Origin: Undaria pinnatifida
Lineage: Eukaryota > Sar > Phaeophyceae > Laminariales > Alariaceae
Assembly (NCBI GenBank): GCA_012845835.1
Contig: JABAKD010000018.1
Span: 8,967,759 to 9,031,758, forward strand
Direction of reading: 5' to 3'
DNA: 64,000 nucleotides
Of this stretch, positions 21,101 through 31,837 are shown in pieces (the first letter of the stretch is position 1; the number at the start of each line of letters is the position of its first letter). Both the position numbers and the translations under genes were made by a program. The notes below the pieces were generated by a model, which did no database searches, was not told where the DNA came from, and saw only the letters and a list, made by a program, of their open reading frames with translations.

Positions 21101-24100
21101 GAATAGTTATTTTGGTAGTTCAACATATGTAGCACTACCCACTGAGCTGCTGAGTCAAGTGATTAAGTAGCTCAGTGAGCAGTGCTGTAGGACTTCTCGG
21201 CCAAATCACTTTGTTCGAAGGCCACCGTCCAACGCCCCTCGCCCTTCCTTACCTGTCCCCTACCTGGTCGTGAACGCGTACTATGTACGGGAGGTAAGAA
21301 ACACATCCGAGAATCGGCGACGTTTTGCTTCCGAGAACGGGTCAACGCGTGGCGTACTAATCGATGACACAGCAGCAATCTATTATAGTAGTAATAGGTA
21401 TCGTCTTGACAACATGTCGTGTGCGCAAGCAATCGATGATACAGCAGTAAATCATCTGTAATTAATAGTCGACGATATATACCTGGTACGCTGTTCTCAA
21501 ATTCGGAGCTTCAAGAGCAGCAGGAGCTGTTGTTGTTGTTGTTGTTGTTGTTCTCACATTAACTCGCATAATCAAGTCCGTGGTCACAGGACAGGCTCCA
21601 TCAGTAAACAATGTTGACTGACACCACAGGCAATACCTCTCTGGGTAACGCGGTGGCAACCATCGTAATATCATACGATATCGGGGGAATGTAATCTCTA
21701 TGCAAATATCCTGTTTTGTTTCATCCAATGGCCAGCCGGTCGCTCCGGTGGTCTAGTGGTTACCCTCGAATACTACTAACGTTTGTTTGTCCTTGAGTTC
21801 GATTCCCACGATGATGAGGTTTGACTTCATTTGCAAAAATGCAATAAAAAAAAGGGATCAACTGCTGAGAGCACCTAGCAGCGTCGGAAGGTACAATTCG
21901 ACGCGAGTCGACGAGGGAAGAAAATGCTGAGTTCTTCTCGCGATAAAAAGGAAGGCACGTGCCGAAGTGGGGAGGGGGGAGGAGGGCCCGCTATGTGACC
22001 CCGGATCTGAGCTACTACTGGGAAGGAGCGCGAGAGCAGCGCGAGGATAATAAATGGGATGAAGAAAAAAAAAATGTTGCAAAGGTATATTACTACCACA
22101 CACAGCACCCCTATCCTTTTCCGGAATATTTTTTTTGTGTTTGTCCATTCTTCTCTAGGCAAAAAATATTGACAGACTACTTATTTTGGTGCTGTAGTAG
22201 TACATCCTGAAAGAAGATACTAGAGTGTCGGCGCCTATTTTTTTTACGAAGTAGGATTTTTCAGTCGGAACTGAAAAAAAACTAAACATCGACCTTCCGC
22301 TATGCGCATAGTCCGAAATGAAAAAATACTACTACCAGTAAATAATATTAGTCTCTTAAGTAGGAAATACACACGGCACTGTCAGCAGTCAGCCGTCATG
22401 GTAGAGACACTCCTAGTAATATTTATTGAGGGGACGCGTCCAATTTCGAAAACGTGAAAGCACGCTCGAAGCAAAGACAGCAGACACACATCTATATCCC
22501 GCCTTCCCGAGTAAAAACAGAGAAGAAGCGCTACGCCAACCTCCGGTACGAGCAAAGCCACCCCCGCATCTATCTTAGACAACGCCGCCGCAACGAGAGA
22601 TTGCTCTCCTCTTCCTCGTTTTCCTCCTCGCCCGTGACCACGCAGAGCAATGCGACAGCCTTTAGGTAATAAACAAAGCTCTTCTTCCTAAACCTCGCCG
22701 GCTGACATGGCCCCATGTCGACGCTTGATGCAAACCGACTTTGCATCCTGTCGACCTCGAACCTCCATTGCCACTGGAGCAGCAGTGCAGTTTCTTCATT
22801 GATGCCAAGTCCCCTTTCGTTTCGCCCAAAGGCGAAGCAGGTTCTCAATACTCTTTTCCGTATGTTTGTTTGATATACGCCAACTTTTACTTGACGGCGT
22901 ATTTAACAACAACAGAGGCATCGCTTTTTTTTGTTGTCTATGACGTTTTTCTTCTGTCGAATTATGACCTTCAGAATCTTATGTTCGTATTAAATTCTGG
23001 GCATTACTTTAAAGTTGAATGAATATCAAATTGGACAGCTACAACTTAACTTGTCGAAGTACTGCCCTGTCCTACCCGAAGCAGCCCTTGATATATATAG
23101 TATTATACGGCTAACATTCCCACTACAAACGGTAGGTCGCTCTCGCGAGCGGCTCTGTATCTCTGCTTGAAAACGGACTTATAACTAGTTCGCTTGCGAA
23201 GCGAAAAAGAAGAAAACACGGAGGTGCAGTCTATCTCGCGAAATCGAACAGCCGGAAAAAAAACAAGACTGGAGATAACAGGGTAGCCACAAGCGAGGGT
23301 GGCTCTGAGTCGCTCGAAAATGAACCCTAAAAGCGACCCTTGGTATAATAGGTAAGAGCGAGAAAACGATCGCTATCCTAGAAGATAGATGGTGGTCACA
23401 AAAGGCGAAACAGGAAGAGTCGTAAGATAAGATTTGTTTTAATGTAATGTGAAGAAAAAAACGTTATGAACGCCCAAATGTTGGAGATATTTGGGTTAGG
23501 AGTAGGAACGGTGCTCGGTGCTCCGTCTCCAAGAGATGCGTGGTCGATGGATAAACGAGTAAGGCAAGCATTAAGTAATTACGCCCTCCCCCACTAACGA
23601 CGCGTAATGAGTAAACCAAAAGGTTCTCCGCCTTCAAGAGGATGCGAGGTAAATGTCAATGACGAATGCAAACAACGCGTAAGTACGCCCCCCCCTCCCC
23701 TGCCCCTTATGGTCGCGAGGCAAGCCAAAAAGGAGTACGCCCCTCTCCCGCCGCCCCCCCCCCCAACTAACGTAGCGTAATGTGCACCCAAATGGTGCTC
23801 CGTCTCCAAGAGGGTGCGAGGAAAATGTCAATGACGAATGCAAACATCACATGAGTACGCCCTCCCCTCCCCCACCCCTTATGGTCGTCAGGCAAGCAAA
23901 CAATGAGTACGCCCCTCTCCCCCCCCGCCCCTCCCCCAACCCCCCACCGTAGTCTTGGTCTCTTACCGAGCAGTCATCGGGTGTTCCCACATGCACGTGT
24001 TCATTGCGGGGGCAACGACAAAAGGCTTCTTCTCGCTGAAATTCCAAGCTCGGGCTACACAAGTCTGCCCGCCGATGGAGAGCAACGAAAGACGAAACGC

Positions 24101-27100
24101 GGCCAGACAGCGATTATCGAACAAAAGTTGTAGTGAGTGTTATTAATGGTATTAATAGCAGCAGTAGTATGGGTCGCAGGTACACTCTCTATCGTTACGT
24201 AGACAGATCTTCTCGTGAAGATTTAAATGAACGGTAGCCGTTCCAGAGGTGTTGGATATCGTGTCTTGTTGTACTAAAAGTGGTCGTGGAGTCTCCGTAT
24301 TCATTAGGCGGGTATCACGCTTCCCGCTGACAAGTAATCACTGTCAACTCTCTGTTTTGCCTCTGAAGCACCTTTCGTTGCCTCGAGGCATTTCTATTGT
24401 TACCCTCGCTTGGTTCGCCGTCGAACCTTGCTCCAACCTGGCGTGTCCTGCACGCTACGAAAGACAAGAAGAGGAGTTGTAGCAAGTCGCGAGACGAACC
24501 TGGGTTACACCAAACCCGCGGTGGTAGTAACTACAATATTAATGCTTCGCACATCTGACAGATCAGTTCCCCGTTTAACGATCAAAATCGTTCGGGGCAT
24601 AGACAGATCCCTGATTCCTACGAGCTGTACGATCTAGATCATATACACGAGCTGCACGATTTAGATCATACTTAAACGCTGCACGGTCTAGACTATATAT
24701 ACACGACCTGCACGGTCTACATCATATCTATACGAGCTGGACGATCTAGATCATGTATATACGAAGTGCACGATCTAGATTATATCTATACGAGGTGCAC
24801 GATCTACATCATGTCTATACGAGGTGCACGATCTAGATAATATTTATACGAGTTGGACGATCTAGATCGTTTCTATACGAGCTGCATGATCTAGATCATA
24901 TATACGACGAAATCTCCTTCGATCTCACAGCTGGAGTGTGCTTCTATTTTTATAATATACGAGGTGCACGGTCTAGACCACATCTATACGAGCTGCACGA
25001 TCTATATCGTATCTATACTACACGATGCGCTCGTTCTTGCCCCCTATCCCCAAGGAAACGAGTGAGGCTCCCTGCGATGCGACGTACAGCAGTACAGACA
25101 GTTGCATCATACGAACCAGGTGAACGCACCCTAACGAACGGCTCTCACCACTAGGTTGTCGCACAATCCGTTCGCGAGCTTCGCCAAGGTGTTGGCAGAC
25201 AGCGGGGCCACAAGCATCAGGTCAGCCCACTTGCGAAGCTGGGGGGCCACAGCCGCCGATCCGATCAATCCGATCCGATCCGATCCGAGTCGTGCCAAGT
25301 CCATCCGATCCGATCCGATGAATTAAATGAGGTAAGCACATGAACAAGACAAGAAAACGCCACGAGGTAAGCCAGTTCAAATTCCAAGAGCACATAACAC
25401 GACAAAGGACAAAGAACAAAAACAAAGAACAAAAAGAAGACGAGAAAACAAGATTGATTGAACACTTTAACGATCCAGGTCTAGCGACGTATTTTAAGCC
25501 GCAAAAAAATCGGGTAGTACATCTGTCCTACCAAACCTCCTCTAGAGAAGAGCGTGCAGCAAAGCACATACTGCGCGCGCGTCGTACATCGTTTTCACTC
25601 AAGACTTCTAACACATCCTCTACCCCAGAGCAACCGATACACGTGCCGCGGTAGAAGGGCACTATCTTGTTTCTGGCGCTTCTCAATAGAGGACGTTGTA
25701 CCCCCCTTTAGAGCCCCAAACCCCCCCCCTATGTACTAATTAAGTAATTTTCCCCAAAAACGGATTTCCGGTTGCAAAGGCGTTAAGCCTCACCCAAATA
25801 CGGGTTTTGAGCGAACCTGAAACTGCAAAAAGAAAAAACGAAAGAAAGAAAAGAAAGAAAGCCATGACCTAGATATACAAAACAAATCGTTTTGCAAGAA
25901 AAAAAAGAAAAAAAAGGAGAACATCCATTTCGACGATTTTGGGTGAAGGAGTGCCGTCATTCGGAAATGACAAAAAAAAAAGGGCAAAAAGAGTCGCACC
26001 TCTATCGTACTGCGACACAAATCGGCCCAAGCTGCTTACTTCGTTTTGGCCGACGCAGTAACAGTCATACCACCATTTTTGACACTTTTCCAGACATCGC
26101 ACAGATCAGATCCCGATTCATGATGTGTGCATTTCTGGACAGACAGATCCCTCTAATCTGCATGAACTGCATGGCCTTCAGATCACATTGCCCGGTGAGA
26201 GCCGGGTGGATCTAAATGATATATTAAATATTAAGAGCACATATTTCCTGGGTTGCGTACGTCCTACAGGTGTCCTGCAAAACATGCCATGAAGACGGAT
26301 ATATAATCTAGATTGTGATCTAGATGATCTAGGTTGTGATCTGCCCGAGGTGTAGTATCCCTCTTCCCCTCTGCAGTCCCCAAGGGGTGCAACGACATAC
26401 AGTAGTAGTGGTCCCTCTATAATGCCACTTGAGTAGTGCCGGTTGCCCGCTATAGTGCCTGTGAAATCGCTTGGCACCGATGGGAATACTGGTACCCAGT
26501 AGTGGTTGTATGCAGAATAGTGCCGGTTGCCGCTACAGTGCCCATATTTCCTGCTGGCACATACCGGCACCATAGAGGGACCACCACTATAGCGACGAAA
26601 GGAGTGAAGAAGAACCCACCTCTATGTGCAACACCGGGTCGCCGACGGCGTCCCAAGCCCCCCATTCGTCCGCATCCCCGAGCACCGGTATCGGGGGGTC
26701 GATCAAAGCAAACGCCGCGTGGGCGGGTCCGTTGTAGGCCTGGCTCCTATTCAAGAAGTGCTTGCTCGCTTCCGTAACGACTATTTTCACCTGCGTGCGC
26801 GTGTGCGAGGGCAACAGACACACGATCAGCGACACCACTTTTGCTGTGGTATTCCCGTTTCCCGCTCTGTCTGTTGGGGGGCGTTACAACTCCTCTGAGT
26901 TAGAAGAGCAATTCCTTGTCCTCTCTCAGAATTGAACTTCTGAAGTCACGTGAGGAAGCAAGAGCTATGAATGATACCAACAACACGTGTAAGGCATCAA
27001 GCATAACTTAAGGGACGGCAACCTGCACAGTAGTCGGGCCTGCTTCATTCTTCCCCTTCGTAATCAGGGTACGGCGAGAGTACCGTTAGTACCTTAACAA

Positions 27101-30100
27101 CTTAACCTTGTTACCGCTGCGAAAATATCGCACATAAATTCCAAATAGGTTTGTCCCAAAAAAAGTGGTATTATTTTTCATTTTTGTTGCCAAAACAACA
27201 TTTTCCGCAAACAGTCATACAATTTCCAGCAACATACAGGCCCGATAAAACTATGCCTCAGGGAGAGCGGCACACCTCCTGAACCAAACCTGGTCCACGT
27301 TCGCTGTCGGTCTTTGAAGAAAGCTAACGTTCAGCCCAGTCTTGTTTGAATTTCCAGCACATCTCTGAAACGTACGCCTTGTCGTTTTCGCATCCCACAA
27401 ATATAAGCTCGTATGTTTTGTCATTCTGCAGACCTTACCCCGTACAGCTGCAATGTGGCACTCGTGCTGTAAGGAACACGGGGCTCCGTTTGAGGCGAGC
27501 ATCGGTCGGTATGCCAGCGGTTGGCATTGTCGTCGAAGTTCTGATGCTACATGTATCACTCCATCGCATTTTTCAACCAGAAAAACGCCCAAGAGACCAA
27601 CGAAACGCCTCACGAGTCCGAAGCCAAAGCAATACCCTGGCCGCCAAGCCGCACCAGCACATCAGTTGCACCCGACGCAAGATCCATGCGAATCCAACAA
27701 CGAAACCCGGGGATGTGTCCAGCATGTACCCCGACGGCCACATTATAAAAATAAAAATACACTCCAGCTGTGAGATCGAAGATTTTGTCGAAACTCATCT
27801 TTGCAAGCTGTGTGTTATACTCCGATCGCATGTATACATCCGAAGTATATACAACTACAGCATTCAATACAAGAATGTATGTGGCTAGCGGACCATTCAC
27901 AGATCCTTGTAATGCAGCTGCGGCACGAAATTATCACCCCCTGCCTCAGCAGCCCGAGCTGCTTCGTGTGTGCCTACCAGTACTCTTATCTAAACCCCAG
28001 AGTGTTGGCGTAGTCAAAAATAGAACCAGCGTCGTTGTACAAAATCGCGTACACAAGCAGTCGACTTTTGAAATTTCTAGCGATTTTGCGCTCAAACGTG
28101 TGGCATTTCAGCGATGTTGAGTTTAGCGACCACAACACCACCTTCCTCGATGGCAAGGTTAATGCTGGTTGGGTATGTTATCTCGTTCTATGATCGTATC
28201 ATACAGGAGTTCGAGGTAAAAGGTACGAGAGGTAGGTTGCTGCTTATTATTTGCTGCTGACGTGCTTGTACACGTAGATTTACTTATAATATCTCGACAA
28301 GCAATTCGTCTTGGAATCACTCGATCATAAGGTTCTGGTTCGCTCTCAGCGCTCCCACTCGGAACACGCCTGTCTAAACCCTCCTATCGAAGAAACCTTC
28401 CCGGCGGCTTTCTTAGCGTTCCTTGCTTTCTTCGCCTTCTTCGCTTTCTTCGGGACCGCCCCAACATTAACTTCAAGACAAATCCCTATCACTGCCTCAA
28501 GATAAATACCCCACACTAACTTCAACATGTATTTTTCCATACTATTTTTTTGTTCTTCCAAAAAAGTAGAAAAAAAAATGTAAAAAAATATATATATATA
28601 TCCATAACCCGAGTCAGAATCGAAAAAGAGTAAACAATGTGGGCGTGTCTTGGCCGAAACCTACCTCATTGGAATTGTTGGAATGGAACGAGGCAGTTCA
28701 TCGGTTCGTTCCATTCCAACCTGTTCGTGTCTGATGTGAAACCGGTGAATTCTGGGCAACCGACCCCAACAGACAATAGCTCAACTGTTTATTTTTGGGG
28801 TGGGGCCGGGCAGCTCGGTCCTAGGGCAGGATTACCGTCCCGTGGGCAGCGAGTGCTCTTGACACAAGAGAACACAGCTTAACACGCAATCTTACCGCAA
28901 GGCAAGCCTCTCAGGAGACTGTCGTGGTACTCCGAGTGGGGGATGCGTGGTTGGTCGGTGTTGGGAAGCGTGCTCCTCATGGGTTCCGGTGCCCTTGTTT
29001 GGTCTCTCCTCATGGCTCGCTGGATAGACTCAAAAGCTTATACATTATTTCCTCTACATTAAACTCTAAAACACAGACAAAACAGGCCTAGGCACGATAG
29101 GGCAGGGTAGAGCACATAGAGCAGGTAAAGCAGGTGGTGAGATGTGGGGCGTCCTGCTTGTCCCATCATCGTCACCTACATTATGGCCAATCAATGATGG
29201 CCTTGACGTGAATGTGACATCTAATGTCACGTGGTTTCACCTCAACCATGACATGGTTTCACGTCGAATCTATAAACTATCCTTCTACGGAGGGCACTCC
29301 ATTGCAAGACGGTGCTAGCGATTCCAAGTGGTACCCTCAGGGATAAATCTGGAAGACTGAGTTGTGATGTTATTGCTGTCGTCGTTAGACGAGGACTACT
29401 GAGTCTTCTACGAACACAGGTGCCACGCTTCTTTCGTCAGAAATTATATCGCCACTCGTTCGCAACCCGGTCTTTCGCCCCGTGAGCCTCCTATTCGGGT
29501 GGTACCGCGTGGCTTCTGCCGCGGGCGAGCCCCACGGCGTCCACGTATGCTCCACCGTGTGATTCCAATGCCATCCATGTGCACCCATACCCTTGTGGGC
29601 CTCCAGCGTATGGAGGAACATTCTCAGCACCAATCAGTTGCCGCAAATCTCGTTCCAAAAGGGCCGTTCGGTTTTGCTGCACAAGATCAAATACTCTGGG
29701 ACTAGCTATTTGGGACACCTCTTCATTTTCAAAAATTCCCGGTCAGGGTACAAACGCTAGGAATCTATTCGATTAGATAAACAATCAACAGCAAGCCCAA
29801 ATATTTCCCGTTTCAGGTTCCAAGCGTTCCAAATTATTTCTGGGGGAGATAAAAACCCTGGGCGAGATAGCCGTTCCGATACTAAATTCGACATCAAAAG
29901 CGCCGATGAACAACATTGAGTACAAAGAGTTTGTCCCAATACGTACGTGCATGTAGATTTTGCAAGTATCATATCATGACGCGTTGTTCGTACACTACAA
30001 GCAGCCGTTTGCACGTGATTCTTCTGCTCAAATCACGATAAAAACGCACCAAGCCGCAGATCTTTGAGCCACAGCAGTAGCAGCATGTTGCCGTCGAGCA

Positions 30101-31584
30101 TGTGTCACAAGGAAAGAACAGAACAGCACAACGACCAGGCGTTTAATTGCGCGTACGTGCAAGGTATGCAGATTTGCACGTAAAGTCAATACTGCCCCTG
30201 CCGACCTCGAGAGCAGACCTCGAGCCCCCCGAAGGGTGGGGTTAGGGCAGCGGTTAGGGTTATGGTCAGGTCTGGGGACGGGTTGGTCTGGGCACCGCAA
30301 CCGTCTTTTTGTGCGGACCTGGACATGAGGAGCCGCTATACATAAATCGCTATTACTAATGAATTTACGTGCAAATCTAAAAAAAACTTGCACGTACGTG
30401 CAACTTCGCGGGGGCTGCAGCACAACACAGCGTACTCAGTCCTCAAGGCCTCATGTTAGCTACAAATGCTGTTGTTCATATATATATGCAACATCGCCCA
30501 GACCTAGCACCACGCGTATAGCAAACCCCTGCATCTATGCGACCTAAAGATGTTGTCAAAAAACCCTTTCGCCCCCCCCCCACCCTTCCTCCCACCCCCC
30601 CCACCCCCACCCCCTCGAACGCTGCGCCCTCTCCTCACTGGTTGTACGACTTACAGGATATACATGATAAACTGGTGCATTCTTTCCAAAACCGTCAGAT
30701 TTATGTTTTATAGTTTCCACGCACAGATTGAGCTGCCCCGCCCGGTCCCCCCCCCCCCCCCCCCCCCGGCGCTCCCTCTTGATCAAACCCAGGCCCCCAC
30801 GTCCTTAAAAACTCCGCCCTCCCCTCACCGGTTATTTGACTGACAGGATTCACTTGATAAACGGATGCATTTCCTTCCACAGCTGCAGATTTTGTCCCCC
30901 TCAAAAACGGATTTTATCGTTTCCGCGCACAGACTGACTAACCAGCGACATCACCCTGTTGACCCTGATAGCTACACTGTAGTTGCAAGGGGAGTCGCCG
31001 ACCTATGTCCTTAATGAGGACACACAACCCGTAATACGCGCGATCGGAGTATCATACACAGCTTGCAAAGATGGGGTTCGACAAAATTTTCGATCTCACA
31101 GCTGGAGTGTATTTTTATTTTCATAGTACGTCGTACCTGGTACCTGTCTGTATCTCCACAAGTACTCGTCTTTTTGCTTCCTTCGTTCACTGCTGTCCAC
31201 TCTCGATTCTCACGTTTTTTCGCAAATTGCACCCGTACGTAATAGCCGATCAGAAAGTGACATCGTCAGTAAGCATGCAGCATAGCACATGGCAATCAGC
31301 TCTGCGTAAGTAGCTCTTGGCGTTATCAAATTGCTAGTTGCACCAAAGTCATGGGCCTCTTTCTCCTGCCCCGTTCACCTTTCGTGTATTCCTCGTTACG
31401 CCAGCGTAGCGGGTGGCGTCAGCCGCCCGCGAAGCGTAGCCCTTGTAATATCGTGCATCATTTCACATCTGTGGTTTCTAACCTCAGCAAATTCCGCAAG
31501 CATGACCGCCAGCTGTGGGATCTTGACAACCGAAACGCTCCCACTCAAGCACAGCAGTATCTTGGGTCTCTTTCCGTCGACCAT
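18188..31584 (-). CDS. PPCDC: Phosphopantothenoylcysteine decarboxylase (HFCD flavoprotein), 3' end unresolved
   Basis: This enzyme decarboxylates 4'-phosphopantothenoylcysteine to 4'-phosphopantetheine with FMN, the third step of coenzyme A synthesis from pantothenate. Exons on the minus strand: 31584-31483, 26790-26620, 25238-25149, 24064-23967 and 18264-18188, with phases 0, 0, 0, 2. Exon 1 begins at ATG 31584 with KRPKILLCLSGSVSVVK, the nucleotide-binding start. Exon 2 has VVTEASKHF with the catalytic His, then DADEW and GDPVLHIE. Exon 3 has LRKWADLMLVAPLSANTLAK and GLCDNL. Exon 4 has APAMNTCMWEHP, the substrate-clamp PAMN-x2-MW motif. Exon 5 has LLACGDTG with the active-site Cys. About 15 extra residues lie between SKHF and DADEW. 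The normal C-terminus (a GxMAE-like stretch) was not found. Either a last exon follows donor GTGCGC at 18187, or the frame reads through to a TAG at 18132-18134. Introns of 4.7 and 5.7 kb are full of repeats. Divergent from NDUFS4. Confidence 0.92.
19405..19666. mobile_element. MITE-like inverted-repeat element D
   Basis: Ends match in inverted form: GGGTCGTTCCTAACGAAC and GTTCGTTAGGGACGGACGG. The interior repeats TGTCACGATTCCTGACATTT and variants. A related internal stretch without clear ends is at 36630-36760 (GTCAGGAATCCTGAG). In PPCDC intron 4. Confidence 0.6.
20049..20675 (-). other. Unassigned 208-codon open frame in PPCDC intron 4
   Basis: Starts at an ATG and runs 208 codons, long for this window. 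The + strand of the same stretch also reads protein-like in places (FWAKELRSFMTFFQ near 19970). I recognise no family. It could be a remnant of a mobile element or chance. Confidence 0.25.
20940..21110 (+). repeat. tRNA-derived SINE-like unit H, second copy
   Basis: B-box-like GAGTTCGATTCTCACCGAC, then CACGCTGGCGACATTATGAA, matching the tail at 9620-9650. A third tail fragment is at 20812-20850. Confidence 0.55.
21745..21860 (+). repeat. tRNA-like SINE unit
   Basis: A box TGGTCTAGTGGTTA and B box GAGTTCGATTCCCAC spaced as in a tRNA, followed by an A-rich end (GCAATAAAAAAAAGG). The anticodon and T stems are not complementary, so it is not annotated as a tRNA gene. Confidence 0.5.
21884..22065 (+). 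repeat. Dispersed repeat G
   Basis: Shares AATTCGACGCGAGTCGACGA, GGCACGTGCCGAAGTGGG and GTGACCCCGGATCTGAG with the other copies. Confidence 0.6.
23586..23945. repeat. Tandem 174-bp repeat beside a splice donor
   Basis: Two units with period about 174: CCTTATGGTCG at 23703 and 23877, and AAATGTCAATGACGAATGC at 23651 and 23825. C-rich runs separate the blocks. The array ends about 20 bp before the donor of PPCDC exon 4 (23966 on the minus strand). Confidence 0.8.
24600..25020. repeat. About 29-bp GATCTAGA minisatellite
   Basis: About 14 units of the form TATACGAGCTGCACGATCTA with GATCAT, interrupted at 24905-24958 by a copy of the SFDK-type repeat. In PPCDC intron 3. Confidence 0.85.
26404..26590. 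mobile_element. MITE family C, copy 1
   Basis: About 187 bp with terminal inverted repeats AGTAGTGGTCCCTCTATAAT and the inverse of CATAGAGGGACCACCACTAT. The core has AGTGCCGGTTGCCGCTACAG. Lies in PPCDC intron 2, 30 bp from the exon 2 donor. Confidence 0.7.
27743..27831 (-). repeat. SFDK-motif repeat (minus strand)
   Basis: On the minus strand gives KMSFDKIFDLTAGVYFYFYN, preceded by GATCGGAGTATAACACACAG. Same order of blocks as 31031-31126. Confidence 0.65.
28300..28500. repeat. RSQRSHSE repeat, copy 1
   Basis: On + reads LVRSQRSHSEHACLNP; on - reads VGAVPKKAKKAKKARNAKKA. Matches 37070-37232 in inverted orientation. Which strand, if either, was coding is unclear. Confidence 0.55.
28922..29308. 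repeat. Dispersed repeat J, copy 2
   Basis: Partner of 14641-15018. Shared blocks include GGTTCCGGTGCCCTTGTTTG and TGATGGCCTTGACGTGAATG. In PPCDC intron 1. Confidence 0.75.
30148..30403. mobile_element. MITE-like inverted-repeat element E
   Basis: Imperfect inverted ends of about 45 bp: TTGCGCGTACGTGCAAGG with GATTTGCACGTAAA at the left, and TTTACGTGCAAATC with CTTGCACGTACGTGCAA at the right. The interior contains GGGTTAGGGCAGCGGTTAGG. In PPCDC intron 1. Confidence 0.6.
30617..30934. repeat. Tandem duplication about 190 bp with long C runs
   Basis: Blocks CTCCTCACTGGTTGTACGAC / CCCTCACCGGTTATTTGACT and TTTCCACGCACAGATTGA / TTTCCGCGCACAGACTGA recur about 190 bp apart. Upstream and between lie C runs, one of about 20 C at 30748-30767. 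Confidence 0.7.
31031..31126 (+). repeat. SFDK-motif repeat
   Basis: GTAATACGCGCGATCGGAGT, then CAGCTTGCAAAGATGGGG and the peptide MGFDKIFDLTAGVYFYFH. About 96 bp shared with the other copies. Confidence 0.65.
31402..31447 (+). mobile_element. Hairpin terminus related to the 1.09-kb element
   Basis: Contains GCGGGTGGC-gtca-GCCGCCCGC, then GAAGCGTAGCCCTTG followed by T. This is the same hairpin-plus-CCCTTG|T ending as the minus strand of 7050 and 9651. Upstream TGTATTCCTCGTTACGC is shared in diverged form with 52.2 kb. The rest of any element to the left was not delimited. Confidence 0.5.
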
Positions 31585-31837
31585 GATCCCAAAAGCTCCC
31601 CCTGTGGCAATCACTAGCCGGATCGAACCATGTGCACGGCTGTGGATGGAAATTTAAGGACCTTTGTTCTTTAATATAAATATAAGGTAATACTTATGTT
31701 GCCGTATATGTTGTAGTTTGTTAGGGTTTCCGTACGTGTTGTTAGCGTTTTTCCAAAGGGCCCCAAGGGGTAGCTGAGGGCTCCCAAAACACACGCAAGC
31801 AGACAGTTAGCAGGGACACCAAGGACATCGTTGCGAC
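31585..31837. promoter_or_regulatory. Divergent intergenic region between PPCDC and NDUFS4
   Basis: Only 253 bp separate the two proposed start codons, which face away from each other, so both promoters and 5' leaders must fit here or overlap. The stretch is AT-rich near the PPCDC side and contains TTAGGGTTT (around 31721), similar to the telo-box seen upstream of many plant housekeeping genes. I see no clear TATA box. A shared bidirectional promoter is inferred from position only. Confidence 0.5.

Noticed and set aside
21745-21830. tRNA-Glu-like gene
   Set aside because: TGGTCTAGTGGTTA and the B box are good, but the anticodon region does not form a 5-bp stem with a 7-base loop.
27251-27900. 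Overlapping frames of 96 to 180 codons in PPCDC intron 1
   Set aside because: Partly made of the SFDK repeat, frames contradict each other and no family is recognised. Possibly a mobile-element remnant but not supported as a gene.
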